A DNA stretch of 64,000 bases from Acidobacteriaceae bacterium (GTDB lineage Bacteria > Acidobacteriota > Terriglobia > Terriglobales > Acidobacteriaceae): the NCBI GenBank assembly GCA_003152695.1, contig PMAT01000080.1, forward strand, positions 58,398-122,397, written 5' to 3'. The translations under genes were made by a program, and so were the position numbers. Positions 8,679-17,621 of this stretch are shown here, one piece after another. The notes under the pieces are model-generated. The model searched no databases. It was not told where the DNA came from and saw nothing but the letters and a program-made list of their open reading frames with translations. How positions within the stretch are numbered: position 1 is the stretch's first letter; each line of letters opens with the position of its first letter.

Positions 8679-10364
8679 ATGAGCTGGCAAGCCCTAGTTG
8701 CGGCAGTATTCGGTTGCCTCCTGAGCTGCCCGTTGTTCTCAAACGGGCAAGTGACTCCCCCTTCCCCTGGGTCAACAACCAGGGCCGCCTCCGCCGAGCA
8801 ATATTATCCCGAAGAGGCCTTTTTATCTCCGACGCGTTACACCAATGGCTTTTTCGGCTTTTCCTTCGAGCTTCCGGCCGACGCGCATCTGGAGGCGATT
8901 TCGCAGCCAGTCGCCGCCGATGGGCGGATTCAACTGCTGAAATTGGGCGGTCCTTCGCCCGCCGATGCAGCGGTTTCGATCGTCGCTTTTCCGCCACAGT
9001 CGCAGCAGACTCAGGAGGCGAAAGCTCTGCTCCGCAATGCGCTCGACCAGGAACTGTTCAGGGGAGTGGAAGAACTTCGTGCCTTGTCGAGGACCATGCT
9101 TGCCGGCCACCAGTTCTACTTCTACGAAACCCGCCGCGGGATCGACCAGCATATGCTGGCTGCCACCAATCTCAATGGCTATGTGGTGCTGGTGGAGTTG
9201 GGCGCCCACAACGAGAAGATGGTGAAAGAGCTGGAGTCGTGCTTTCAGCGCGTCGTGTTTTTTGCGCCTCAGCAGGTTCGGCAGTACATAATGGCGGACG
9301 CTCAGCCGTACGAAGGCCCGGCGATCTCATCGCATCGTCTGGCCCTGTTGCAAGCCGATCCGCCGGAAAGCCACATTGACCCTGGCAAACTCGAGGGCAG
9401 CGTCTATCGCAATCCAGCGCTCGGATTTAGCTACCAGCTTCCGCCCGGATGGTTTGTGGAATCGCAAGGAGCGGTATTGCCGGCCATCGAACGCGCGCGC
9501 GCAACGGATTCGTGGGCGGCGCTCTTCGACGGTGGTACACCCAATGGGGGTGCTGCAGAACGCCAACTGATGAGAGCGTGCAGCCGAACCCTGTTTTCGG
9601 TGTGGGCAAAGCAACCGGGAGCGGACGGCCAGATCCCCTACGATGATTTTGCTGAGGTAACGCTGTCGGCAATATCGGCAGAGTGTCTTCCTGGGGTGAA
9701 GTTTCCGGCAAGTTCGGCCGACCAGCGAGTGTTGCGGGAGTTTTTGCTGCGGCTCGGGCGCACCCATCCCATCCTGCGCGACATGCGCGACGGAGAATTT
9801 TTCACCTCTCAAGGCATGGTCTTTCTCTTGCTCCACGGAAACAGCGCATTCAAGGTACCCAATGACGAACTCTCGCGGCGGTTATCCGTGGCGATGGCTG
9901 TTACCGAGCGGCGAGGCTACCTACTGACCTGGTTTTTCGCTGCCCCTCATGACAGCGACATGGAATCACTGCTGAAAGAGAGGGCCGCATTCGATCCGGA
10001 GCCAACGACCGAGAAAGCCGCCGCGAAAACGGGAAGCAGGGAAGTTCCCGGTAAGGAGGACGCTCCGACTGCGGCAGCAAGTGCGAATTCTGCCCCAGAC
10101 TCAACCTCGCCAGCGGCTGCCAGTCCAGCGTCCGGAACCAGCGCAAGCCTGCCAGGTGGTGGCTCGACTGTGGACAGCCCGGCTTCGACAACTGCGGGTG
10201 GCCAGAATGGCGCCTCGAATTCGAGCGGAACAGCTCCCAGTGGCACTTCGCAGCCGCAGAATGATTCTTCCAGTACTCCGCAAGCGACGCGCCCAACCTT
10301 GCTTCGTCCCGGCGAGACCATGGAAAGCCAGCAAGGAAAAGGGCCGCCCGTCCGGAAGCATTAA
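8679..10364 (+). CDS. Secreted protein with two related domains and a Ser/Thr/Pro/Ala tail
   Basis: A 561-residue protein with an N-terminal signal peptide (cleavage probably after FSNG). Two segments open alike: YTNGFFGFSFELPAD near residue 53 and YRNPALGFSYQLPPGW near residue 246, each followed by a mixed alpha/beta stretch. This suggests an internal duplication of a PsbP/DUF1795-like domain. Residues from about 445 to the end are low-complexity Ala/Ser/Thr/Pro/Gly, likely a flexible extracytoplasmic tail. Function not recognised. Neighbours (glycosyltransferase diverging, mqnC converging) give no hint. The start is supported by the signal peptide rather than by a strong ribosome site. Confidence 0.7.
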   Translation: MSWQALVAAVFGCLLSCPLFSNGQVTPPSPGSTTRAASAEQYYPEEAFLSPTRYTNGFFGFSFELPADAHLEAISQPVAADGRIQLLKLGGPSPADAAVSIVAFPPQSQQTQEAKALLRNALDQELFRGVEELRALSRTMLAGHQFYFYETRRGIDQHMLAATNLNGYVVLVELGAHNEKMVKELESCFQRVVFFAPQQVRQYIMADAQPYEGPAISSHRLALLQADPPESHIDPGKLEGSVYRNPALGFSYQLPPGWFVESQGAVLPAIERARATDSWAALFDGGTPNGGAAERQLMRACSRTLFSVWAKQPGADGQIPYDDFAEVTLSAISAECLPGVKFPASSADQRVLREFLLRLGRTHPILRDMRDGEFFTSQGMVFLLLHGNSAFKVPNDELSRRLSVAMAVTERRGYLLTWFFAAPHDSDMESLLKERAAFDPEPTTEKAAAKTGSREVPGKEDAPTAAASANSAPDSTSPAAASPASGTSASLPGGGSTVDSPASTTAGGQNGASNSSGTAPSGTSQPQNDSSSTPQATRPTLLRPGETMESQQGKGPPVRKH

Positions 10365-10385
10365 CTTAGCGCGGATGGGTGGCTG

Positions 10386-11432
10386 TTAGTTCAAGAAAAA
10401 CTTGGTGTACAACGTGTCCCGCTGTGCAGGACGGAAGCCGGCATCGCGAATGATGCGGCGCAGCTCCTCTTCGGTGGTGCAGTTGCGAACGCCAGCGGCG
10501 CGCACCACATTTTCCTCGATCATGACCGAGCCGACGTCGTTGCCGCCGAAGCGCAGGCCCGTCTGGCAGACCTTCAGGCCCTGCGTTACCCAACTCGATT
10601 GCACGTTCTCGAAGTTGCTGAGGAAAAGGCGCGCGATAGCCAGCGTCTTCAGGTATTCGACCGCCGTGGCTTCGTCCCAGCCGCGTCCGCCGAGCGCGGT
10701 ATTTTGCGGTTGAAATGACCAGGGAATAAATGCGGTGAAGCCGCCCGTCTCTTCTTGTAGATCGTAAACGTGCTGGAAATGATTGATGCGGTGCTCGTAG
10801 GTTTCGCCGACGCCAAACATCATGGTCGCCGTCGTTCTCATGCCCAGTTTATGCGCGGTGCGGTGCACGTTGAGCCAGTCGTTGGTGAGGCACTTCAAGC
10901 GCGCGATCTTGTAGCGCACTTCGTCGTCCAGGATCTCGGCGCCGCCGCCGGGGACGGAATCGAGCCCGGCATCGCGCAGGCGCTTGATGGTGTCTTCAAT
11001 GGTGAGGCCGCTGACTTCAGCAATGCAGATGATCTCGGACGCCGAGAAACAATGCAGGTGCACCTGCGGAAAGCGCTGCTTCATCCCGCTCAACAGAGCT
11101 TCGTACCACTCGATCTTCAGATCGGGATGCAGACCGCCCTGCAGCAGCACGCCCGTTCCGCCCAACTCCACCGTCTCGCGCACCTTGTCGTAAATGGTTT
11201 CGAAATCGAGAAGATACCCTTCCTTCGCCATCTTGCCTTTCAGCGGACGGTAGAAGGCGCAGAAGGTGCAATACTCAGTGCAGAAGTTGGTGTAGTTGAT
11301 ATTGCGGTCGATGATGTACGTCACTACACCGTCGGGATGCAATCTGCGGCGCAGCGCGTCGGCTTCCATCCCGATGCCGATAAGGTCATCGGAGCGATAC
11401 ATTTCCAGCGCTTCAACTTTGGTCAGAGACAT
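10386..11432 (-). CDS. mqnC: Cyclic dehypoxanthine futalosine synthase MqnC
   Basis: A 348-residue radical SAM enzyme. The cluster motif CTEYCTFCAFYR (CxxxCxxC) with the preceding INYTNFC is that of the MqnC/CofH/MqnE group. The later GGLHPDLKIEWYE, SASEI and ALGGRGWDEA wording places it in MqnC rather than CofH, consistent with mqnD and mqnA in the same window. It forms the cyclic product from dehypoxanthine futalosine in the cytoplasm. MqnB and MqnE are not in the window. The ATG at 11432 has no strong Shine-Dalgarno, but conserved sequence starts immediately. Confidence 0.9.
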   Translation of the reverse strand: MSLTKVEALEMYRSDDLIGIGMEADALRRRLHPDGVVTYIIDRNINYTNFCTEYCTFCAFYRPLKGKMAKEGYLLDFETIYDKVRETVELGGTGVLLQGGLHPDLKIEWYEALLSGMKQRFPQVHLHCFSASEIICIAEVSGLTIEDTIKRLRDAGLDSVPGGGAEILDDEVRYKIARLKCLTNDWLNVHRTAHKLGMRTTATMMFGVGETYEHRINHFQHVYDLQEETGGFTAFIPWSFQPQNTALGGRGWDEATAVEYLKTLAIARLFLSNFENVQSSWVTQGLKVCQTGLRFGGNDVGSVMIEENVVRAAGVRNCTTEEELRRIIRDAGFRPAQRDTLYTKFFLN

Positions 11433-11635
11433 AGGACGTCACAACCCACAGTGACATTCTAACCGGGCCCAGAGCGCGCAGGGAAGCCGGCCATTTATTT
11501 GCGAGTGGCGGGAAACCTTGATCGCAGGCTGGCACATCCAATCTTAGCGATACTAGGTCCGCAACAATGCTGCGCAAATGGAGTTTATAGCAGGGTGCTC
11601 CTCAAACGTCGCGCCGGGTGGAGGCGGTGAACTTA

Positions 11636-12121
11636 ATGATGTTGCCTGAATGCCATCTAAGAACATGCGCAAGAATTCTGGCGGCAGCGCTGCTTTTCGC
11701 GCTGCCGTTTCCCGCCCGAGCCGTTCTGGGCGATAGCGCCGCCTCGGTCCTGAGCGACCAGGCCCGCATGAAGGGAACGCTGCGCAGCGTGGACCGTGGC
11801 GCCTATGTCATGCATGAAATCACCACCACGACAGGCGCTGTGCGAGAGTTCGTCTCTCCCGGGGGAGCAGTTTTCGGCGTCGCTTGGGAAGGCCAATTCC
11901 CCCCCAACTTTCAGCAGTTGCTCGGCCCTTACTACCAACAGGTCCAGCAAGCGATTGCAAAACAGGCCAGCGAACAACCGACCCGCCGGCGCCGCGGTCC
12001 GGTCATGATCGAAACGCCCGGCATCGTGTTCTCTCAAGGCGGACACATGCGCAGCTTCCACGGTCAAGTCTACATTCCACAACTCGTGCCGCAGGGCGTT
12101 CAGACCAGCGATATCCGCTAA
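11636..12121 (+). CDS. DUF2844 secreted protein
   Basis: A 161-residue exported protein with a signal peptide ending near FPARAVLG. The mature part holds ALGDSAASV-like, REFVSPGGAVFGVAWEG and a C-terminal HGQVYIPQLVP, which match DUF2844. The tandem ATG at 11636/11639 follows GGAGG at 11-14 bp; an in-frame GTG at 11618 was set aside because it precedes that ribosome site. The gene is followed after 13 bp by a DUF3443 gene, a pairing seen repeatedly in Acidobacteriota and Burkholderiales. The function of the pair is not known to me; export plus co-occurrence suggest a joint envelope role. Confidence 0.82.
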   Translation: MMLPECHLRTCARILAAALLFALPFPARAVLGDSAASVLSDQARMKGTLRSVDRGAYVMHEITTTTGAVREFVSPGGAVFGVAWEGQFPPNFQQLLGPYYQQVQQAIAKQASEQPTRRRRGPVMIETPGIVFSQGGHMRSFHGQVYIPQLVPQGVQTSDIR

Positions 12122-12134
12122 AGGAGACACTATC

Positions 12135-13688
12135 GTGCAAAAACTAGGGCTAGTGTTCGTGCTGGCAAGCCTGACACTGATGGCGGCTTGCGGTGGAGGT
12201 GGCAGCGGATCATCGACGATCACGTCGGTGACGGTTACCTGCTCGCCTTCCACCATCCTGTATGGCCAAACCAGTCAGTGCTCGGCAACGGTGATGGGAA
12301 CGGGAAGCTTCAGTTCGGGCGTGACGTGGGCGGCGAGCGCCGGCACGATCTCGGCCTCGGGCTTGTTCACCGCGCCGTCAGGAGGAGTTACGTCACTGCA
12401 GGTCACCATTACGGCAACCTCGACGCAGGACACCAGTAAATCGGGGACGGCCACGGTCACGGTGAATCCGACTGCGGCAGGAGCTAACGTGCAACCCATT
12501 ACGGTTGACGCTGGACCGCCGCAGCTGACGCAGCCCTCGACTAATGTGGCCTTCACTACCGTCACGGTTTGCGTGCCAGGCACGACCACCTGTCAGAGCA
12601 TCGACCACGTTATGGTGGACACCGGCTCTTCTGGCTTGCGCCTCATCTCGGGTGTCTTGAGTATCGCGCTGCCTCCAGGAACTGATCCCAATAACAACAA
12701 CGACGCCTTTGACGAGTGTTTGGTGTTCTTGGATGGCTACATCTGGGGACCGGTCGCAACGGCAGACGTCACTATGTCCGGGGAAACGGCTTCATCAGTG
12801 CCGGTACAGGTCATCATCCCATCATCGAGCTCACCGGCGGTCCCAAGTAGTTGTTCCGTTCAGAATCCGGCAGGAGGGGCTGGTAACGAGGGGGGCAGCA
12901 GCAATTCCAATAGCGTTGCCACTTTCGGCGCTAATGGGATTATCGGTGTGGGACTGTTCCAGCAGGATTGCGGAGGATACTGCGTGTCCCAGGGCTCGAC
13001 CTGTAATAGTAGCAACAACAATCCGTGTGTCTACTATGATTGCCCACCCTCGGGCTGCAGTCCCGCCAACATTGCTCTCGCGGAGCAGATACCTAACCCG
13101 GTGACGGCGTTCACCTCGACGGGTGACGATAACGGGGTAATCATCGAACTGCCTTCCGTCCCTAACGGCGGTTCGTCGCCTGTGGGCGGACCATATTTAA
13201 CCGGCTCGTTGATCTTCGGTATAAACACGCAATCCAACAATCAGTTGAATGGCACCCAGGTTTACGACGTTCCGGACTCCGGACCCGATGCTGGCGGCCT
13301 CACCACCATCTTCAATGGAAACACCTATACCAGCAGTTTCATCGACAGCGGCTCGAACGGGTTTTTCTTCAACGATTCCAGCATCTCAACCTGTCCCAGT
13401 CCTAATCAGTACTGGTTTTGCCCAACCACCTCGCCCCTCAGTCTCAGCGCCCAAAACCAGGGAACGAACATGAGTTCTCCCGTATCGGTCAGCTTCAGCA
13501 TCGAGAACGCGGACAATCTTTTCAACACTCCCAACACTGCCTTCAGCACGCTAGCTGGACCGTATGGAAGCACACCACCGGTGGAATTCGATTGGGGGCT
13601 ATCGTTCTTCTATGGACGACATGTTTTCACGGCTATCGACAACACGAACACTCCCGGAGTAGGTTCCGGACCGTACTTTGCGTACTGA
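12135..13688 (+). CDS. DUF3443 lipoprotein with Ig-like domain and two D(T/S)GS motifs
   Basis: A 517-residue protein with a GTG start behind AAGGAG (8 bp spacing). A lipobox (LMAAC, Cys19) indicates a lipoprotein. Residues about 28-112 form a bacterial Ig-like (Big2-type) domain. From residue 120 the DUF3443 part begins. It contains VDTGSSGLRL (Asp162) and, 242 residues later, IDSGSNGFFF (Asp404), which look like the paired active-site loops of pepsin-type aspartic proteases. Several cysteine-rich insertions lie between (about residues 275-310). The gene follows DUF2844 as an operon. Protease activity is my inference; the domain is formally of unknown function. Confidence 0.8.
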   Translation: MQKLGLVFVLASLTLMAACGGGGSGSSTITSVTVTCSPSTILYGQTSQCSATVMGTGSFSSGVTWAASAGTISASGLFTAPSGGVTSLQVTITATSTQDTSKSGTATVTVNPTAAGANVQPITVDAGPPQLTQPSTNVAFTTVTVCVPGTTTCQSIDHVMVDTGSSGLRLISGVLSIALPPGTDPNNNNDAFDECLVFLDGYIWGPVATADVTMSGETASSVPVQVIIPSSSSPAVPSSCSVQNPAGGAGNEGGSSNSNSVATFGANGIIGVGLFQQDCGGYCVSQGSTCNSSNNNPCVYYDCPPSGCSPANIALAEQIPNPVTAFTSTGDDNGVIIELPSVPNGGSSPVGGPYLTGSLIFGINTQSNNQLNGTQVYDVPDSGPDAGGLTTIFNGNTYTSSFIDSGSNGFFFNDSSISTCPSPNQYWFCPTTSPLSLSAQNQGTNMSSPVSVSFSIENADNLFNTPNTAFSTLAGPYGSTPPVEFDWGLSFFYGRHVFTAIDNTNTPGVGSGPYFAY

Positions 13689-13811
13689 CGGAACGTGATG
13701 CCATAGAGCGCGTTCCATTACCGGTATCCAAGTTGTACCAGCCGGACAGCGGACCGCAAGCGGCCAACAAGGAGAAAAGGCCGGCGGGTGCCGTTGTGAG
13801 TTTATCCGCTC

Positions 13812-14198
13812 TCACTTCGTCTTTGGAGGCTTACCTGCGCTGCTCTTACTCTTTGCGGCCGTTGCCCGATGGGCGATGATCTTGTCCTGTATGCCATCGT
13901 AAGTCTTCTGCGGAACAATCTTGCGAGTCAATAGGTCGCGCTTCGAATGGTAGGGGCGGCCGTCAACAATCTTCTGCGAGTAGGCGCTGCCAATGCCCAG
14001 CAGTGCCTCCAGCTGATCTTTCGTGGCGCTGTTGATATCGAGCTTCTCCGACGGTGAGGTGGCCGAACTCGTCGGCTTGCTGGCCCGCGCGGCTTTGCCG
14101 CCAGCCGTAGCGCTGGAGGCCGTGTTCTGCGCGAGCAACGGTAAAGTAGTCAACGCGAGCATTAAGACTAGATAACGTGCCAGATTGCGGAGTTTCAT
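13812..14198 (-). CDS. Exported helix-hairpin-helix protein, ComEA-like
   Basis: From ATG 14198 (GGAGG seven bases upstream) the product has 128 residues. It has a signal peptide MKLRNLARYLVLMLALTTLP, a Ser/Thr/Ala linker, then KLDINSATKDQLEALLGIGSAYSQKIVDGRPY, the helix-hairpin-helix unit of ComEA-type DNA-binding proteins, and a Lys/Ser-rich basic tail. ComEA receives DNA in the periplasm during natural uptake; dprA lies 2 kb away, which fits but does not prove a role in transformation. A longer frame from 14249 was rejected because the signal peptide and ribosome site define the internal ATG. Confidence 0.78.
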   Translation of the reverse strand: MKLRNLARYLVLMLALTTLPLLAQNTASSATAGGKAARASKPTSSATSPSEKLDINSATKDQLEALLGIGSAYSQKIVDGRPYHSKRDLLTRKIVPQKTYDGIQDKIIAHRATAAKSKSSAGKPPKTK

Positions 14199-14271
14199 GG
14201 GCGCGCCTCCATTTGACTGACAGTGGAATGCTACGCGCTGGGTGGCCACCTGTCACACAGCATCGCGCACG

Positions 14272-15117
14272 CTACTTGCGCGAGCTTCCGAATGCCACGG
14301 GCCCCAGGAAGCGCAGCTCAGGGGCGGCCGGAACCAGTCCAATCTCTTGCGCATACCGCAGGAAGAGTTGCAGACCGGCATGGTTTTGGCGGTCGAGATA
14401 GTAATGAACGTTCTCGGTGAGATAGCTAAGAATGTCGGCCTCGCTCAGCCTAAGCTTGGGCGACCACTGTTGAGCGATAACACGGAGGTTCGCCGGCTCC
14501 AGCCCGTGGTCTCGCGACTGCTGAAACACTTTCACCAGGTCAAGATCGCGGGGCGCTCGACCCAGCGAGTCGAGTCGTACCGCCCAGAAGGCAAACACAA
14601 ACGGCTGGCTCGTCCGTTCGTGCCACAGATGGGCCAGGTCATACACGAAGTACTCTTTGCCGACGGCTATCTCCAGAGCTGCGTCGCCGATCAGCAGCGC
14701 TGCGTCATGGCTGTGCAGCATGTGGTCAAGCTGCGGAGCGTGCGGTGTGAGCTGCCGGGGACCCCCGAAAAACTTAGCAAACAGCACCTGCAACAGCGCC
14801 ACCGAAGTGCGGGATGATGTGTCGGTAGCAACCGTCTCTACCTGCCCGATGGGTTTCTTGCTGACCAGCAGGATCGACCGAACAAAATCCTGCGCCGCGA
14901 TGGCAATGTTTGGCAGGATCACCAGCCCCGGTATCTCCGCGTAAGTGATCGCTGGGATGATGCCGATGTCGGCCTGGTTTGCCGCCAGGGCAGCCGCACA
15001 GGCGGAGGGGATTGTGTATTCAATGGCAAAATCGCGGGCCGCCTCTCCGTGCTCGAAGTCCCACATGAGGGGCGCGGTATTCAGAAAGGAGATGGCGGAG
15101 ATGCGCAGGGGAGCCAT
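14272..15117 (-). CDS. mqnA: Chorismate dehydratase MqnA
   Basis: A 281-residue protein of the same fold as MqnD. The start MAPLRISAISFLNTAPLMW and the later IPAITYAE, DTSSRTSVALLQVL and ALLIGDAAL are typical of MqnA, which dehydrates chorismate to 3-[(1-carboxyvinyl)oxy]benzoate, the first futalosine-pathway step. The ATG at 15117 is preferred over a TTG two codons upstream. Together with mqnC and mqnD this accounts for three of the dedicated steps. It lies 73 bp upstream of the ComEA-like gene on the same strand, but the two share no obvious role. Confidence 0.92.
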   Translation of the reverse strand: MAPLRISAISFLNTAPLMWDFEHGEAARDFAIEYTIPSACAAALAANQADIGIIPAITYAEIPGLVILPNIAIAAQDFVRSILLVSKKPIGQVETVATDTSSRTSVALLQVLFAKFFGGPRQLTPHAPQLDHMLHSHDAALLIGDAALEIAVGKEYFVYDLAHLWHERTSQPFVFAFWAVRLDSLGRAPRDLDLVKVFQQSRDHGLEPANLRVIAQQWSPKLRLSEADILSYLTENVHYYLDRQNHAGLQLFLRYAQEIGLVPAAPELRFLGPVAFGSSRK

Positions 15118-15290
15118 AAACAATCGAGTCTAGCAAAGCTGGCGTGGTCGCGTCGGCGCCGTGAGTCGCTGAATTGGGTTTTAATCTGCGCGGCTGCGCA
15201 ATCACGTCGATGTGTGACAGCTAAACTTCTTCATTGGCAGTCCAAGCCCCATCATTGAATGCGAGTAAATGTCGTGCGGGAGAAGACTGG

Positions 15291-16061
15291 ATGGACACTC
15301 CGATGGGCGCTGTGATTGTCATTGGCACCTCAATGCTGCTGTCTATCGCAGGATTACTGGTGGTGCGCCGCTACGCCAACGTCGACTGGCTGAAGCGGCA
15401 TCACGAAGTTGCCAGCTATTTCTTCCTGATGATCGGAACGCTCTATGCCGTGCTGATCGCCTTTGCCATCTACGTAGTCTGGAGCGCGTCCAAGGAGGCG
15501 GGCACCAACCTTGAACACGAAGCGACCGAGGTAGCCGACCTGTCTCGTCTGTCGATGGCAATGCCTGACCCACTGCGCAGAAAGATCACCCCGGCCCTCA
15601 TGGAGTATCTCAACGCCGTGGTGGAAGATGAGTTTCCGGGTATGCAGCAAGGTCGCGACAGCCAGCGCACCTGGACCGCGGTGCAAAACCTGTGGGCTGT
15701 GTACGCGACGGCCCAGCCCGAAACACCACAGTCGCAAGCCTACTTTACGGAGTCGCTGAAGCACCTGACCCAACTCTCGGACTATCGCCGGACCCGACTG
15801 TTCGCCAGCCATGGCACGGTCCCCGTCACGCTATGGTACCTGCTGCTTTCTGGCGGGGTCCTGCTCATTGCCTTCACCTATTTTGTCGGGCACGAGAGCG
15901 TCTGGTCTCAGGCTGCCATGACAGCGGCGCTGGCGGGGGTCCTGGCCTTCAGCCTGTTTCTAGTATGGTCGCTGAATAGTCCATATTCGGGGGTGGCAAG
16001 CGTTACGCCGGACCCATTCAAGCTGGAACTGGCGCATGTAGTCTCGAGGATGCCCAAGTAA
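15291..16061 (+). CDS. DUF4239 (bestrophin-like) membrane protein
   Basis: From ATG 15291 (GGGAGA 7 bp upstream) the product has 256 residues. It has two N-terminal membrane helices (about residues 4-25 and 43-65), a soluble central helical region with the EHEATEVADLSRL segment, and two C-terminal helices (about 185-240). This layout and wording match DUF4239, a family sometimes described as bestrophin-like, of unknown function. A longer frame from 15234 has no ribosome site. It stands alone between mqnA (diverging) and dprA. Confidence 0.75.
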   Translation: MDTPMGAVIVIGTSMLLSIAGLLVVRRYANVDWLKRHHEVASYFFLMIGTLYAVLIAFAIYVVWSASKEAGTNLEHEATEVADLSRLSMAMPDPLRRKITPALMEYLNAVVEDEFPGMQQGRDSQRTWTAVQNLWAVYATAQPETPQSQAYFTESLKHLTQLSDYRRTRLFASHGTVPVTLWYLLLSGGVLLIAFTYFVGHESVWSQAAMTAALAGVLAFSLFLVWSLNSPYSGVASVTPDPFKLELAHVVSRMPK

Positions 16062-16210
16062 TCCCACCCCACCATAGATGCGACGCCCATTAAGTCTGTT
16101 TTCAAATTAACAGGACCTCACCCGCACTGGTGACAGGCTTCCTTGACGGTAACCACGTTGATGGTTACTGTCCGACTGTTGGGAGGCATTTGCCGCTTGG
16201 GAGAACTGCT

Positions 16211-17383
16211 ATGCACGCTGAAGCGCCGGTGAGATCTCGCGAATACGCAGTAACCCGCAAACTGCAATGGCTGGCTTTGTCGCTGACCCCCGGGGTGGGC
16301 GCCGGACGCGGCCGCAAGCTGGTTGAAATGTACGGGGACATTGACCGGCTGTTCACTGCGTCGCTGACCGAACTGGAAGCGGCCGGCCTCGCCAGCGCGG
16401 CGGCCCAGAGTCTGGCGTTAGGTAAGTCGATGGAATTGGCCAATGCCGAATTTGACCATGCCCGGGAACTGGGCGCTGCAGTAATCGTTCCCGGGGACGC
16501 CGAGTTCCCCAGACGCCTGCTGGAAATTTATGATCCGCCATTCGTTCTTTACCTTAAAGGAAACCCAGAAGTTATAGATAAGCCAGGAATTGCTATCGTT
16601 GGCACCAGGCATCCAACGCCCTACGGGACGGGCATGGCGGAGCGGCTCGCCTGCGACCTTGCAGCCCGCGGACTCATCATATTCAGTGGGATGGCGCGAG
16701 GTGTGGACACCGCCGCCCATCGTGGCGCTTTGCAGGCACACGGCCACACCGTGGCGATCTGGGGTACCGGAATCGACGTGGTTTACCCGGCGGAGAACCG
16801 CAAAATCACCGATCAGATATTGGCTGAAGGCGGCGCCATTCTGAGCGAATTTCCGCTGGGGACTTTTCCGGCGCCGCAGAATTTTCCCATCCGTAATCGG
16901 CTGATCAGTGGCATTGCCATTGGGGTTTTGGTACTCGAGGCGGGGGAGTTCAGCGGGACCCGCGTGACGGCCCGTTGTGCATTAGAGCAGGGGCGGGAGG
17001 TTTTTGCCGTGCCGGGCAACGTCACCAACAAGCTTTCCTGGGGCCCTAACACATTGATTAAGCAGGGTGCCGCGCTCGTAGCCACCTGGGAGGATGTGTG
17101 GGAAGCGCTGCCCGCCGATGTCCGCCTGGCCCTCACTCCGCCGGAGCCGCCTGCATCGGAGGAGGGCGTTCCGTCATCACTGTTTGAGACGGAGCAGTTG
17201 CCGCCGAGTGAGAAAAGGGTTTATGCCCTGATGCGAGCGGATGAGTCCATTCACATCGACCAACTGGTCGAGCGCCTGGCCTCATACCTCTCCTCGTCCG
17301 AGATTTTCAGCGCCTTGTTCGAGCTGGAGCTGAGCGGCCGCATCCGGCAACTGCCGGGGAAGTACTTTGTGAGGACGATGTAG
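16211..17383 (+). CDS. dprA: DNA-processing protein DprA (Smf)
   Basis: The product has 390 residues from the ATG at 16211 (GGGAG about 7 bp upstream). An N-terminal helix-hairpin-helix/SAM-like part is followed by the Rossmann-like DprA core with IAIVGTRHPTPYG, FSGMARGVDTAAHRGAL, GTGIDVVYPAENR, SEFPLGTFPAPQNFPIRNR and EAGEFSGTRVTA, then a C-terminal winged-helix (DML1-like) from about residue 325. DprA loads RecA on incoming single strands in natural transformation. The order dprA-topA is common across bacteria. A longer frame from 16130 was rejected for lack of conservation. Confidence 0.93.
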   Translation: MHAEAPVRSREYAVTRKLQWLALSLTPGVGAGRGRKLVEMYGDIDRLFTASLTELEAAGLASAAAQSLALGKSMELANAEFDHARELGAAVIVPGDAEFPRRLLEIYDPPFVLYLKGNPEVIDKPGIAIVGTRHPTPYGTGMAERLACDLAARGLIIFSGMARGVDTAAHRGALQAHGHTVAIWGTGIDVVYPAENRKITDQILAEGGAILSEFPLGTFPAPQNFPIRNRLISGIAIGVLVLEAGEFSGTRVTARCALEQGREVFAVPGNVTNKLSWGPNTLIKQGAALVATWEDVWEALPADVRLALTPPEPPASEEGVPSSLFETEQLPPSEKRVYALMRADESIHIDQLVERLASYLSSSEIFSALFELELSGRIRQLPGKYFVRTM

Positions 17384-17514
17384 GCGGCGGACCGCATTTG
17401 CCACCAGTTGAATATGATGCGGCATCCGCCGAATTGGATGAAATCAGGAGAATGTTGACGGCCCTCTACAAACGCGTGCGACGCGTTCCAGAAAGGCAGA
17501 CGGCTCAGTCGTTT

Positions 17515-17549
17515 GCTAACAGCTAAGAGCTGAAAGCTAGAAGCTTGCC
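17515..17549. repeat. Degenerate 7-bp tandem array 3 (gctaaga)
   Basis: Five 7-bp units, gctaaca, gctaaga, gctgaaa, gctagaa and gcttgcc, lie in the 238-bp gap between dprA and topA. Part of the array could overlap the topA leader; nothing else was recognised there. Confidence 0.65.
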
Positions 17550-17621
17550 AACCCGCGCCTTTGCCGCAAGCGGGCAGCCCGTGCTAGCTTCTAAACGTAA
17601 TTCGCAATATTTGAGGTTCCA

